The notes below the pieces were generated by a model. That model saw only the letters and a list, made by a program, of their open reading frames with translations, was not told where the DNA came from and ran no database searches. DNA of 7,734 nt from Clostridia bacterium (GTDB lineage: Bacteria; Bacillota; Clostridia; Christensenellales; Borkfalkiaceae): assembly GCA_017421905.1 (NCBI GenBank), contig JAFOHH010000245.1, forward strand, positions 1-7,734, written 5' to 3'. Each line of letters opens with the position of its first letter. Within the stretch, counting starts at the first letter, position 1. This document shows, one piece after another, positions 1 through 6,208 of the stretch. The position numbers and the translations under genes are program-made.

Positions 1-2433
1 AAGGATTACACCGTAACCACGGCAGGCAAGCTCGCCATTCCCGAAGGCTCTGCTATCCCTGTAATGGCGTATAACGCATACAATTCGGGCGGTGCGCTCG
101 GCGTTTATTATCAAGCCGACAACCTCTGGCACGAAAGACAGGTTAAAGTAACCTATACCTTTGTTCCCGATAACAAAATTACCAAGCCCGAAACCAAGTC
201 TTCCTTGCTCCCCAAAACGCTTGCTAAGCTGGAAAGCGGCGAAAACGTCAATATCGTAACCTTTGGCGACTCCATTACGGAGGGCGCATCTACCACCGGC
301 CACCCCTTTGGTGTAAACGATCTTACCCGTGCGGCAGGTCAAAAAAGCTGGGCAATGCTCCTTGGCGAGGCTCTTCAAGCCCTCTATCCCCAAGCAGACG
401 TTAACCTGCAAAGCTCTGGCTTTGGCGGCACGGGCGCAGGCTGGGCGTTTGGCGGCCACGGCGCGGTAGAAAGCGCAAACTACGCCGCTTATCGCGATTA
501 CGTCGTTCCCTTTAACCCCGACCTCATCGTTCTCGCATTCGGTATGAACGACTCCGGTACCTCCAACGGTTATTATAACGAAGCGTTTACTAAGATATTA
601 ATCGCCGGCTTGCAGGCTGCTTGCCCCAATGCGGAAATTATCCTCGTATCGCCTATGATGCAACACGTAGATACCGTCCGTAAGCAAGGCGAAGATAGAA
701 ACATGTGTCTTGTCGGCATGGCAGAAGCCTTCCTTTCCTACGAAGGCCCCGGTCTTGCCGTTGCAGACGTTTCCAAAATTCACCAACAAGTAATGGGTCT
801 TACCCGTATGGAAGATAAATCCTCCGCGAACCAATTCGGCTTCCGCGAATGGTATCTCGAAAAAACGGGTACGGGCAAAAACTTCCGCGATACGTCGGGT
901 AACAACTTTAACCACCCCAACGATTATCTCTCGCGTATCTACGCGCAAACCATTTTAAAAACGCTTACAAACCGCACCCTTCCTCTTACCACCACGGTAG
1001 AAGCGCAAGGGGCAGCTATCCAAGCTTACTACAATAGCGACCTCCCCTTACTTGCCGGAAAGGACATCCGTTCCGTAAAAGATCGTTTTGGCGCTGTTTT
1101 AGTAGACGAAACGGGTAGCCTCGTAGGCGCAGCATCCACGGTTACCTTATCTGCAGAAGTTACGATTCCCGAAACGGAAGTTACCGTAACCATGGCAGGC
1201 TTTAGCGATACCCTCACCATTGCTACCGACGAATATAAAGCAATAGAAGTTCTCGTAACCTACGAAAACGAAGATACGGCTATTTACACCACTACCAACT
1301 TGGACGATCTTAAACAATTCCTTTCCGTAAAGGTTCGTTATAACGACGGTTCGGAAAAGAGATCGAGCTACGAGCTTTCCGGTACGCTTACCGTAGGCGA
1401 AAGCGAAATTACCGTAACCGCACAGGGCGTTTCCGCAACCTTTACGGTTACCGTTACGGAGGCAACGCTAACCGGTTTTTCCGTCGAAATTGACGAAGAA
1501 GCAGAATTCTATACCTCTTCCACGTTAGAAGACGTAAAAGCCGCTCTTACCGTTATCGCAACGTATAGCAACGGCGTCGAAGTGGAAGTTACCGATTACC
1601 TCCTTTATTTGGATGAAGAAGCTACCGAATTTGTCGCAGGTAAAAACACCGTCTTTGTCGATTTCGATACGCAAGTAGGCAGTATTGAAATCGTTGTTAA
1701 AAAAGTTGCTTTGGCACAAATTACCGCTGCGTTCGATGCTGGCGAAACTGTAATTTACAGAGGCGCAACGGTGGATACGATTAAAGAGTTTGTTACCGTT
1801 TCGGGTGTGAATAACGACGGCAGCGAAGTAGCCGTAGAAGAATTTGAAATTTCTTTGGCAAGCGATGTAACGACGTTGAAAACAGGCGATAACGTAGTAA
1901 TCGTAACCGTTGGCGAGCTTACCACTACCATTACCGTTACGGCAGTAGAGCCCATTTTACAATATATTACTGCCGGCATTTATACGAACGGCGTTATTTT
2001 GTACGAAGGCACGTTGTTAGAAACCATTTACGAATACGTTGCCGTAGTAGGTAAGTATAACGACGGTTCTACCGCCCGCCTCGATGAGTTTGTTCTTACC
2101 ATGGCAGACGAAGTAACCGTTCTTGCCGCAGGCGATAACTACGTAACCGTTTCGGTTGGTTCTATCAATACCACCATTACCGTTACGGTAGAAGCAAAAG
2201 TTCTCCCCACCGTTACGCCTACTGTAGAACTTACCGTAGAGCCTACCGTAGAACCCACCGTAGAACCTACGGTTGAACCTTCCGAAGAGCCCTCCACCTC
2301 TAATCAAGGCGGCGGAAAATCTTGCGGTACGGTTGCTCCCACGGATGGCGGCAACAACGCAGGCGGCATGATGCTCCTCCTCGTATCGCTGGCTGCAGCT
2401 ATGTTCTTCCTTACCAGAAAGAAAAATGCATAA
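1..2433 (+). CDS. Secreted SGNH/GDSL-type esterase with Ig-like repeats and C-terminal membrane anchor (5' partial)
   Basis: The frame is open from base 1, and the ATG at 64 has no ribosome-binding site, so the gene starts upstream; about 810 residues are visible. Numbering from the ATG at 64: residues 1-35 look like the end of a preceding beta-rich domain. Residues about 60-302 are an SGNH hydrolase: GDSITEG holds the nucleophile Ser70, a Gly-rich block lies near 119-128, GMND holds Asn162, and NHPND holds the catalytic His284. Such enzymes usually remove acetyl or other acyl groups, often from polysaccharides; the substrate here is unknown. Residues about 388-709 form four repeats of about 80 residues with a YxDGS/YSNG turn and a TxTVTV end, resembling Big_3-type bacterial Ig-like domains. 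A TVEP linker (720-739), a KSCGT motif (Cys754), a hydrophobic segment (about 769-783) and a TRKKNA tail follow. No LPXTG is seen near the end. It therefore probably acts outside the cell, held in the membrane and spanning the wall. A strong terminator follows the TAA stop. Confidence 0.88.
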   Translation, partial: KDYTVTTAGKLAIPEGSAIPVMAYNAYNSGGALGVYYQADNLWHERQVKVTYTFVPDNKITKPETKSSLLPKTLAKLESGENVNIVTFGDSITEGASTTGHPFGVNDLTRAAGQKSWAMLLGEALQALYPQADVNLQSSGFGGTGAGWAFGGHGAVESANYAAYRDYVVPFNPDLIVLAFGMNDSGTSNGYYNEAFTKILIAGLQAACPNAEIILVSPMMQHVDTVRKQGEDRNMCLVGMAEAFLSYEGPGLAVADVSKIHQQVMGLTRMEDKSSANQFGFREWYLEKTGTGKNFRDTSGNNFNHPNDYLSRIYAQTILKTLTNRTLPLTTTVEAQGAAIQAYYNSDLPLLAGKDIRSVKDRFGAVLVDETGSLVGAASTVTLSAEVTIPETEVTVTMAGFSDTLTIATDEYKAIEVLVTYENEDTAIYTTTNLDDLKQFLSVKVRYNDGSEKRSSYELSGTLTVGESEITVTAQGVSATFTVTVTEATLTGFSVEIDEEAEFYTSSTLEDVKAALTVIATYSNGVEVEVTDYLLYLDEEATEFVAGKNTVFVDFDTQVGSIEIVVKKVALAQITAAFDAGETVIYRGATVDTIKEFVTVSGVNNDGSEVAVEEFEISLASDVTTLKTGDNVVIVTVGELTTTITVTAVEPILQYITAGIYTNGVILYEGTLLETIYEYVAVVGKYNDGSTARLDEFVLTMADEVTVLAAGDNYVTVSVGSINTTITVTVEAKVLPTVTPTVELTVEPTVEPTVEPTVEPSEEPSTSNQGGGKSCGTVAPTDGGNNAGGMMLLLVSLAAAMFFLTRKKNA
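2221..2280 (+). repeat. Five tandem 12-bp units encoding TVEP wall-spanning linker
   Basis: Five in-frame 12-base units encode TVEL followed by four TVEP. They differ at synonymous third positions (for example gta/gtt, gag/gaa, cct/ccc), so they are diverged copies. Pro/Thr/Glu-rich repeats just before a C-terminal anchor typically give an extended stalk crossing the peptidoglycan. Copy number could vary between strains by slippage. Confidence 0.85.
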
Positions 2434-2455
2434 CGGCAAAATTTAAAAGTAAATT

Positions 2456-2486
2456 ACGCCTCCCCGTTTTGGGGAGGCGTTTTTTT
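2456..2486 (+). terminator. Rho-independent terminator of the SGNH surface-protein gene
   Basis: A perfect 10-bp stem (ACGCCTCCCC with GGGGAGGCGT, loop GTTTT) is followed by seven T residues on the + strand. It begins 23 bases after the TAA at 2431-2433. On the - strand the tail is not a T tract, so it is directional. Confidence 0.93.
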
Positions 2487-2540
2487 GTGGGCAGGGGATA
2501 TTTCAATAAAACGTTCCTGTAATGATAGCAATCTACGGCA

Positions 2541-2571
2541 ATAAAAACGCCTCTCCGTGGTGGAGGGGCGT
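2541..2571 (-). terminator. Rho-independent terminator of the DUF1846 gene
   Basis: A 10-bp stem pairs 2547-2556 with 2562-2571 (one G-T wobble, loop GTGGT). Read on the - strand it runs into TTTTTAT, giving a proper U tract. It lies about 90 bases after the DUF1846 stop. On the + strand the tail is TTTCTT, so it may also back up the previous terminator. Its arm matches the other terminator's arm at 9 of 10 bases. Confidence 0.85.
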
Positions 2572-2618
2572 TTCTTACAAGAATGTTTTTTCCCAAAAGG
2601 GAAAGGATAATAGCGCGC

Positions 2619-2663
2619 GTTATCAAACGGCTCGTTAACAAGCGGCTCGTTATCAAGCGGCTT
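2619..2663. repeat. Three tandem 15-bp repeats abutting the DUF1846 stop codon
   Basis: Three head-to-tail 15-base units: GTTATCAAACGGCTC, GTTAACAAGCGGCTC, GTTATCAAGCGGCTT. They differ at only one to three positions. The array ends exactly at the first base of the stop codon of the - strand gene and so forms the start of its 3' untranslated region. On the - strand the first and third units contain TGATAA and the middle one TGTTAA. Function unknown; simple slippage expansion is the plain explanation. Confidence 0.85.
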
Positions 2664-4135
2664 TAGTGCGAATCGACTACGGGTACGCAGGTGAGATTTA
2701 CGCCGATTTTACGGAACATCTTTTCATCGCCGCGGGTGAGAAGAACGGTGGTATGTACCTCGCAGCCCTTTAGCTTGGGCAAGGCCTCCATCGCCTTTTT
2801 GGCGTTTTCGCTCGTTGCCGCGCTCATAGAAAGGGCAATGAGCATTTCGTCGATATGCAAGTTGGGGTTTTTGCTACCCAAATATTCTACCTTTAATTTT
2901 TGAATGGGCTCAATCGCTTCGGGGCTGATAATTTGCTCCTCGTCGGGGATTCCTGCCACCGTTTTTAAAGCGTTTAACAGCATCGCGCTGGAGCAACCGA
3001 ACAGCTTGCCCGTTTTGCCGTAGCAAAGGTTACCGTCGGGCAGCTCAATCGCCGCACAATGGCATTTTTTCTTCTTTGCCATATCCTCTGCGTAAACGGC
3101 ACATTTGCGGTCGGTTACGGAAATGCGGTTCGCTTGCATCAAAAGCTCAATTTTTTCCGATTCCACAGGGTCTTTGTTTTCCCTGCGCTCGGTCATAAGC
3201 GCTTTATAGTAACGGCGAATTACCTCTTGTTTCGAAGCCTCGATTACCGCCTCTTCGTCGGAAATAGCAAAGCCCACCATATTAACGCCCATATCGGTGG
3301 GCGATTTATAGGGCGAGGTTCCCATAATCTGCTCGAAAATAGAGTTAAGCACGGGGAAAATTTCCACGTCGCGGTTGTAATTTACCGCCGTTTCGCCGTA
3401 AGCCGCAAGGTGCCACGGGTCAATCATATTCATATCCGAAAGGTCGGCAGTTGCCGCTTCGTACGCTACGTTTACAGGGTGGTTTAAGGGGAGATTCCAT
3501 ACGGGGAAGGTTTCGTACTTAGCGTAGCCAACCTTATGTCCGCGCTTGTGTTCTTGATATAATTGCGAAAGGCAGGTTGCCATTTTGCCGCTGCCCGGAC
3601 CGGGTGCGGTTACAATTACAAGGTCGCGCTTGGTTTCAATATACTCGTTTTTGCCAAAGCCGTCGTCGCTTACGATATGCTGCACGTTGTGGGGGTATCC
3701 GGCAATAGAGTAGTGGTGGTACACCTTAATTTTTTTGCGTTCCAGCTTTTTTTGGAAAAGCTTTGCTTGCTGATCGTCCTCCGAAAAACGGGTGAGAACG
3801 ATGCTGCCAACGTACAGCCCGTAGGAGCGGAACACCTCGATAAGGCGGATTACTTCTTGGTCGTAAGTAATGCCCAAATCGGCGCGCATTTTATTCTTTT
3901 CAATGTCTTTACTGCTGATAACGATAACGATTTCCGCTACGTCCTTCAGCTTTTTTAGCATTTTAATTTTATTGTCGGGGGCAAAGCCCGGCAAAACGCG
4001 GGCAGCGTGATAGTCGTCAAACAGCTTACCGCCAAATTCGATGTACAGCTTACCGCCAAACCCCGAAATGCGTTGCAGAATTTTTTCCGACTGCAAGCTC
4101 AAATACTTATCGCTGTCAAAGCCGATTTTGTTCAT
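2663..4135 (-). CDS. DUF1846 (UPF0371) family protein
   Basis: A 490-residue protein that I recognise as the DUF1846/UPF0371 family, a widespread bacterial family of about 500 residues without an agreed function. Visible marks: an N-terminal MNKIGFDSDKYL start, the GFGGKLYIEFGGKL block (residues about 25-38), a P-loop-like GPGSGK at 179-184 after a hydrophobic strand, and WNLPLNHPVN near 213-222. The C-terminal half contains ELPDGNLCYGKTGKLFG and ends in VPVVDSH. No signal peptide or membrane segment is seen, so it should be cytoplasmic. The ATG at 4135 is chosen because AAGGAG lies 7 bases upstream and a promoter lies just before it; a GTG start 8 codons earlier would put the ribosome-binding site inside the gene and almost on the transcription start. 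A cysteine cluster at 358, 360, 371 and 381 is unusual to my eye. Divergent from the ABC operon and convergent with the SGNH gene, so probably monocistronic. Confidence 0.92.
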   Translation of the reverse strand: MNKIGFDSDKYLSLQSEKILQRISGFGGKLYIEFGGKLFDDYHAARVLPGFAPDNKIKMLKKLKDVAEIVIVISSKDIEKNKMRADLGITYDQEVIRLIEVFRSYGLYVGSIVLTRFSEDDQQAKLFQKKLERKKIKVYHHYSIAGYPHNVQHIVSDDGFGKNEYIETKRDLVIVTAPGPGSGKMATCLSQLYQEHKRGHKVGYAKYETFPVWNLPLNHPVNVAYEAATADLSDMNMIDPWHLAAYGETAVNYNRDVEIFPVLNSIFEQIMGTSPYKSPTDMGVNMVGFAISDEEAVIEASKQEVIRRYYKALMTERRENKDPVESEKIELLMQANRISVTDRKCAVYAEDMAKKKKCHCAAIELPDGNLCYGKTGKLFGCSSAMLLNALKTVAGIPDEEQIISPEAIEPIQKLKVEYLGSKNPNLHIDEMLIALSMSAATSENAKKAMEALPKLKGCEVHTTVLLTRGDEKMFRKIGVNLTCVPVVDSH

Positions 4136-4165
4136 TTTTTCTCTCCTTGTATAAAACACTCCTTT

Positions 4166-4194
4166 ATTATACCAAATCCTTTTCGTTTTCGCAA
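4166..4194 (-). promoter_or_regulatory. Promoter of the DUF1846 gene
   Basis: On the - strand: TTGCGA (4194-4189), a 17-base spacer, then a perfect TATAAT (4171-4166) preceded by TGG, an extended -10. Transcription would start near 4159, leaving a leader of about 25 bases that just holds the AAGGAG site and the ATG at 4135. Confidence 0.85.
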
Positions 4195-4203
4195 GGGGAA
4201 AGT

Positions 4204-4235
4204 GTAGAAAAAAAAGGACTTTTTTTCTTTTCTAC
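4204..4235. promoter_or_regulatory. A/T-rich inverted repeat between divergent promoters (possible operator or UP element)
   Basis: GTAGAAAA (4204-4211) is mirrored by TTTTCTAC (4228-4235), with further A-T pairing inside. The centre lies within a few bases of the midpoint between the two -35 boxes (4189-4194 and 4250-4255). It could bind a dimeric regulator serving both promoters, or act as A-tract upstream elements. No regulator gene is in the window. Confidence 0.45.
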
Positions 4236-4249
4236 GTCCATAAAAACAG

Positions 4250-4278
4250 TTGCGATTTTCGCGCGTAAGGGGTATAAT
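4250..4278 (+). promoter_or_regulatory. Promoter of the ABC exporter operon
   Basis: TTGCGA (4250-4255), a 17-base spacer and TATAAT (4273-4278). These are the same boxes and spacing as the opposing DUF1846 promoter. Transcription would start near 4285, giving a leader of about 150 bases before the first ABC gene, long enough for regulation. Confidence 0.87.
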
Positions 4279-4324
4279 ATTAAATACGGTAAAATTTTCC
4301 AAAATTTATACGAGAGAAGAAGAA

Positions 4325-4396
4325 ATGGAGATGCGGAATGTTCTTGCTTGCTTACGGATGCAAACGCAGGAGCACTTCCGTCTTTTTTGTGCCTAA
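4325..4396 (+). CDS. Possible 23-residue leader peptide of the ABC operon
   Basis: An ATG at 4325 opens a 23-codon frame ending in TAA at 4394-4396; the peptide begins MEMRNVLACLRMQ and ends FRLFCA. The upstream purine run (GAGAGAAGAAG) is only a weak ribosome-binding site. The case for it is position: it lies wholly in the transporter leader, and its second half overlaps the terminator-like hairpin. In Bacillus subtilis the exporter BmrCD is controlled by translation of a leader peptide, BmrB, and this arrangement looks similar. Sequence similarity to BmrB is not claimed. A chance ORF this short is quite possible. Confidence 0.3.
   Translation: MEMRNVLACLRMQTQEHFRLFCA
4343..4388 (+). terminator. 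Possible transcription attenuator in the ABC operon leader
   Basis: Terminator form: ACGGATGC (4354-4361) pairs with GCA (4372-4374) and TCCGT (4377-4381) around a two-base bulge, followed by TCTTTTTT. Competing form: CTTGC TTGC (4343-4351) can pair with GCAA (4360-4363) and GCAGG (4366-4370), using up part of the terminator's 5' arm. In addition CGGAA at 4334-4338 can pair with TTCCG at 4376-4380. Such mutually exclusive folds upstream of a transporter are typical of attenuation. The stem is moderate, not strong, and all pairings were found by eye. Confidence 0.4.
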
Positions 4397-4401
4397 TAAT
4401 C

Positions 4402-4426
4402 GGCGGAGGTTTGCCGCCAAAAGGAG
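4402..4426 (+). promoter_or_regulatory. GC hairpin directly upstream of the first ABC gene's ribosome-binding site
   Basis: GGCGG (4402-4406) pairs with CCGCC (4414-4418) across a seven-base loop, and the AAGGAG ribosome-binding site follows at 4421-4426, six bases before the ATG at 4433. The hairpin's 5' side and loop also contain a second GGAGG (4405-4409). It may position or insulate the translation start; it does not itself hide the AAGGAG. Confidence 0.5.
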
Positions 4427-4432
4427 AATGCG

Positions 4433-6208
4433 ATGATTTTGAAAAAACTGATGCGCAGCGTAAGAGAATATAAAAAATACGCAATTCTAACCCCAATTTT
4501 TATCGTGGGAGAAGTAGCTATGGAAGTTTCCATGCCCTTAATCACGGTAAAGCTCGTTCAGCATATCAGAGAGGCGGTTGCAACAAGCGGAAGTATGAAA
4601 TACGTGTTTATTTACGGCTTTTTACTCCTTCTTATGGCGCTAACCTCGCTTGCTTTTGGGGCAATAGCCGGCACAACGTGCGCAAAAGCCTCCTCCGGCT
4701 TTGCTAAAAACCTGCGCCGCGACATATACTGCTCGGTGCAAGATTTTTCCTTTTCCAATATCGATAAATTTTCCACCACCAGCCTCGTAACCCGCTTAAC
4801 TACGGACGTAACCAACGTAGAGCAATCCTTTATGATGATTATCCGCACGGCAATTCGTTCGCCTCTTATGCTGATATTCTCCGTCGTTGCGGCGTTTTCC
4901 CTGCATCCCAAGCTCCCCTTTATTTTCGTAGTAATTATCCCCGTGCTCGCGTTCGGGTTCTTTATGATTTTCAAAAAGGTTCGCCCGCTATTCACTAGCG
5001 TATTTAAGCGTTACGATAAGCTCAACAATTCCATTCAGGAAAATATTAAGGGTGCACGCGTCGTAAAGGCTTACGTAAGAGAAGAGCACGAAATGAAAAA
5101 GTTTGACGACGCTGCAGAAGGCGTTCGTTCCGATTTTACCCATGCGGAAAAAATTATTGCCCTTTCCAGCCCCATGATGAACGTTGCCATCTACTGTGCC
5201 ATGATTGCCATCGCCTTTTTCGGTGCAAAGGCAATTATCGCCTGCGGGGGAGATACCTCCCATTACGGCGGCATTAACGTAGAAGCGCTCTCCTCTCTCC
5301 TCATGTATTCCATGCAGGTGCTCATGAGTCTTATGATGCTCAACATGATTATGGTAACCATCACGCTCAGCGCAGCGTCTGCACGCCGTATAGTAGAGGT
5401 TTTGGACGAAAACAGCGATATCGTCAGTCCCGAAAACGCGCTTACCACCGTTGCAGATGGTAGCATTCAATTTGAAAACGTAAGCTTTAAATATAACAAG
5501 CATGCCGAAAAATTCGCCCTTAGCGATATCAATTTAAAAATAGAATCGGGGCAAACGGTAGGCGTTCTCGGTGGTACGGGTTCTTCTAAAACCACCCTCG
5601 TCAACCTTATTTGCCGTTTGTACGACGTAACCGAAGGTCGCCTTAAGGTGGGCGGCAAAGACGTTAGAGAATACGACCTTGTAACCCTGCGCGACGCTAT
5701 TTCCGTCGTCCTGCAAAAAAACGTGCTCTTTTCGGGTACGATTAAAGAAAATTTGCGCTGGGGCGACCCCAACGCCACGGACGAAGAAATCGTTACCGCC
5801 TGCAAATTAGCGCAAGCGGACGAATTTATCCAAGGCTTTCCCGATGGCTACGATACCTTTATCGAGCAAGGCGGTAGCAACGTTTCCGGCGGGCAAAAGC
5901 AACGCCTTTGCATTGCGCGTGCTCTGCTTAAAAAACCCAAGGTTCTTATTTTAGACGATTCTACGTCGGCAGTCGATACCAAAACGGATGCGCTCATCCG
6001 TGCGGGTCTTAAAAAATTCATTCCCCAAACCACTAAAATTATCATTGCCCAACGCGTTGCCTCCGTGCAAGATGCCGATCTTATTATTATGATGGAAAAC
6101 GGCAAAATCGAGGCGATGGGCAATCACGAGCAGTTAATGGAGCAAGGCGGCTCGTACCGCGAAATTTACGAAATGCAAAATCGCGTTTCGGAAGGAGGTG
6201 CGAACTAA
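4433..6208 (+). CDS. ABC exporter half-transporter, degenerate-site subunit (ATP-binding/permease)
   Basis: A 591-residue membrane-NBD fusion, full length for an exporter half-transporter (type IV). An N-terminal domain with about six membrane segments (near 17-36, 57-80, 142-160, 163-180, 243-265, 288-312) is followed by an ATPase domain: A-loop Tyr354, Walker A GGTGSSKT (380-387), Q-loop Gln428, signature VSGGQ (484-488), Walker B LILDD (505-509), D-loop SAVD. Asp509 replaces the catalytic Glu and Gln540 replaces the H-loop His. These changes mark the degenerate-site partner of heterodimeric exporters such as TM287/288 and BmrCD, so it should pair with the next gene's product to export drugs, lipids or other amphipathic molecules; the substrate cannot be read. 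Start: AAGGAG six bases before the ATG. Its TAA overlaps the next ATG by one base (TAATG), indicating a translationally coupled operon. Confidence 0.94.
   Translation: MILKKLMRSVREYKKYAILTPIFIVGEVAMEVSMPLITVKLVQHIREAVATSGSMKYVFIYGFLLLLMALTSLAFGAIAGTTCAKASSGFAKNLRRDIYCSVQDFSFSNIDKFSTTSLVTRLTTDVTNVEQSFMMIIRTAIRSPLMLIFSVVAAFSLHPKLPFIFVVIIPVLAFGFFMIFKKVRPLFTSVFKRYDKLNNSIQENIKGARVVKAYVREEHEMKKFDDAAEGVRSDFTHAEKIIALSSPMMNVAIYCAMIAIAFFGAKAIIACGGDTSHYGGINVEALSSLLMYSMQVLMSLMMLNMIMVTITLSAASARRIVEVLDENSDIVSPENALTTVADGSIQFENVSFKYNKHAEKFALSDINLKIESGQTVGVLGGTGSSKTTLVNLICRLYDVTEGRLKVGGKDVREYDLVTLRDAISVVLQKNVLFSGTIKENLRWGDPNATDEEIVTACKLAQADEFIQGFPDGYDTFIEQGGSNVSGGQKQRLCIARALLKKPKVLILDDSTSAVDTKTDALIRAGLKKFIPQTTKIIIAQRVASVQDADLIIMMENGKIEAMGNHEQLMEQGGSYREIYEMQNRVSEGGAN
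6192..6200 (+). promoter_or_regulatory. Strong ribosome-binding site at the coupled ABC gene junction
   Basis: AAGGAGGTG is a near-perfect match to the anti-Shine-Dalgarno sequence, lying inside the last codons of the first ABC gene, with the GGAGG ending nine bases before the ATG at 6208. It fixes the second gene's start and, with the one-base overlap, should keep the two subunits in step. Confidence 0.85.

Noticed and set aside
64..66. ATG at 64 as the true start of the SGNH protein
   Set aside because: No ribosome-binding site or signal peptide, and the frame with protein-like sequence continues back to base 1.
2017..2439. 140-residue open frame on the - strand inside the surface-protein gene
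   Set aside because: It is the antisense shadow of the Ig-like and TVEP repeats, low-complexity and with no promoter or family resemblance; the + frame is clearly coding.
2589..2604. TTTCCC/GGGAAA hairpin between the terminators and the repeat
   Set aside because: A 6-bp stem with AAAA loop but no T tract on either strand; too weak to call a terminator.
2411..2656. 81-residue - strand open frame across the convergent intergenic region
   Set aside because: It runs through both terminator hairpins and the 15-bp repeats, and its repeated N-terminus simply reflects those repeats.
4136..4159. Upstream GTG start adding eight residues (MFYTRREK) to the DUF1846 protein
   Set aside because: The AAGGAG ribosome-binding site lies inside this extension, seven bases before the ATG at 4135, and the predicted transcription start is about at the GTG itself.
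4402..4426. A known riboswitch class in the ABC leader
   Set aside because: I could not match the leader to the conserved core of any riboswitch I know; the short hairpin next to the ribosome-binding site is not enough.
4988..5503. 171-residue antisense open frame within the first ABC gene
   Set aside because: No recognisable domain, His/Cys-rich composition typical of reversed coding sequence, and fully covered by a well-supported gene.
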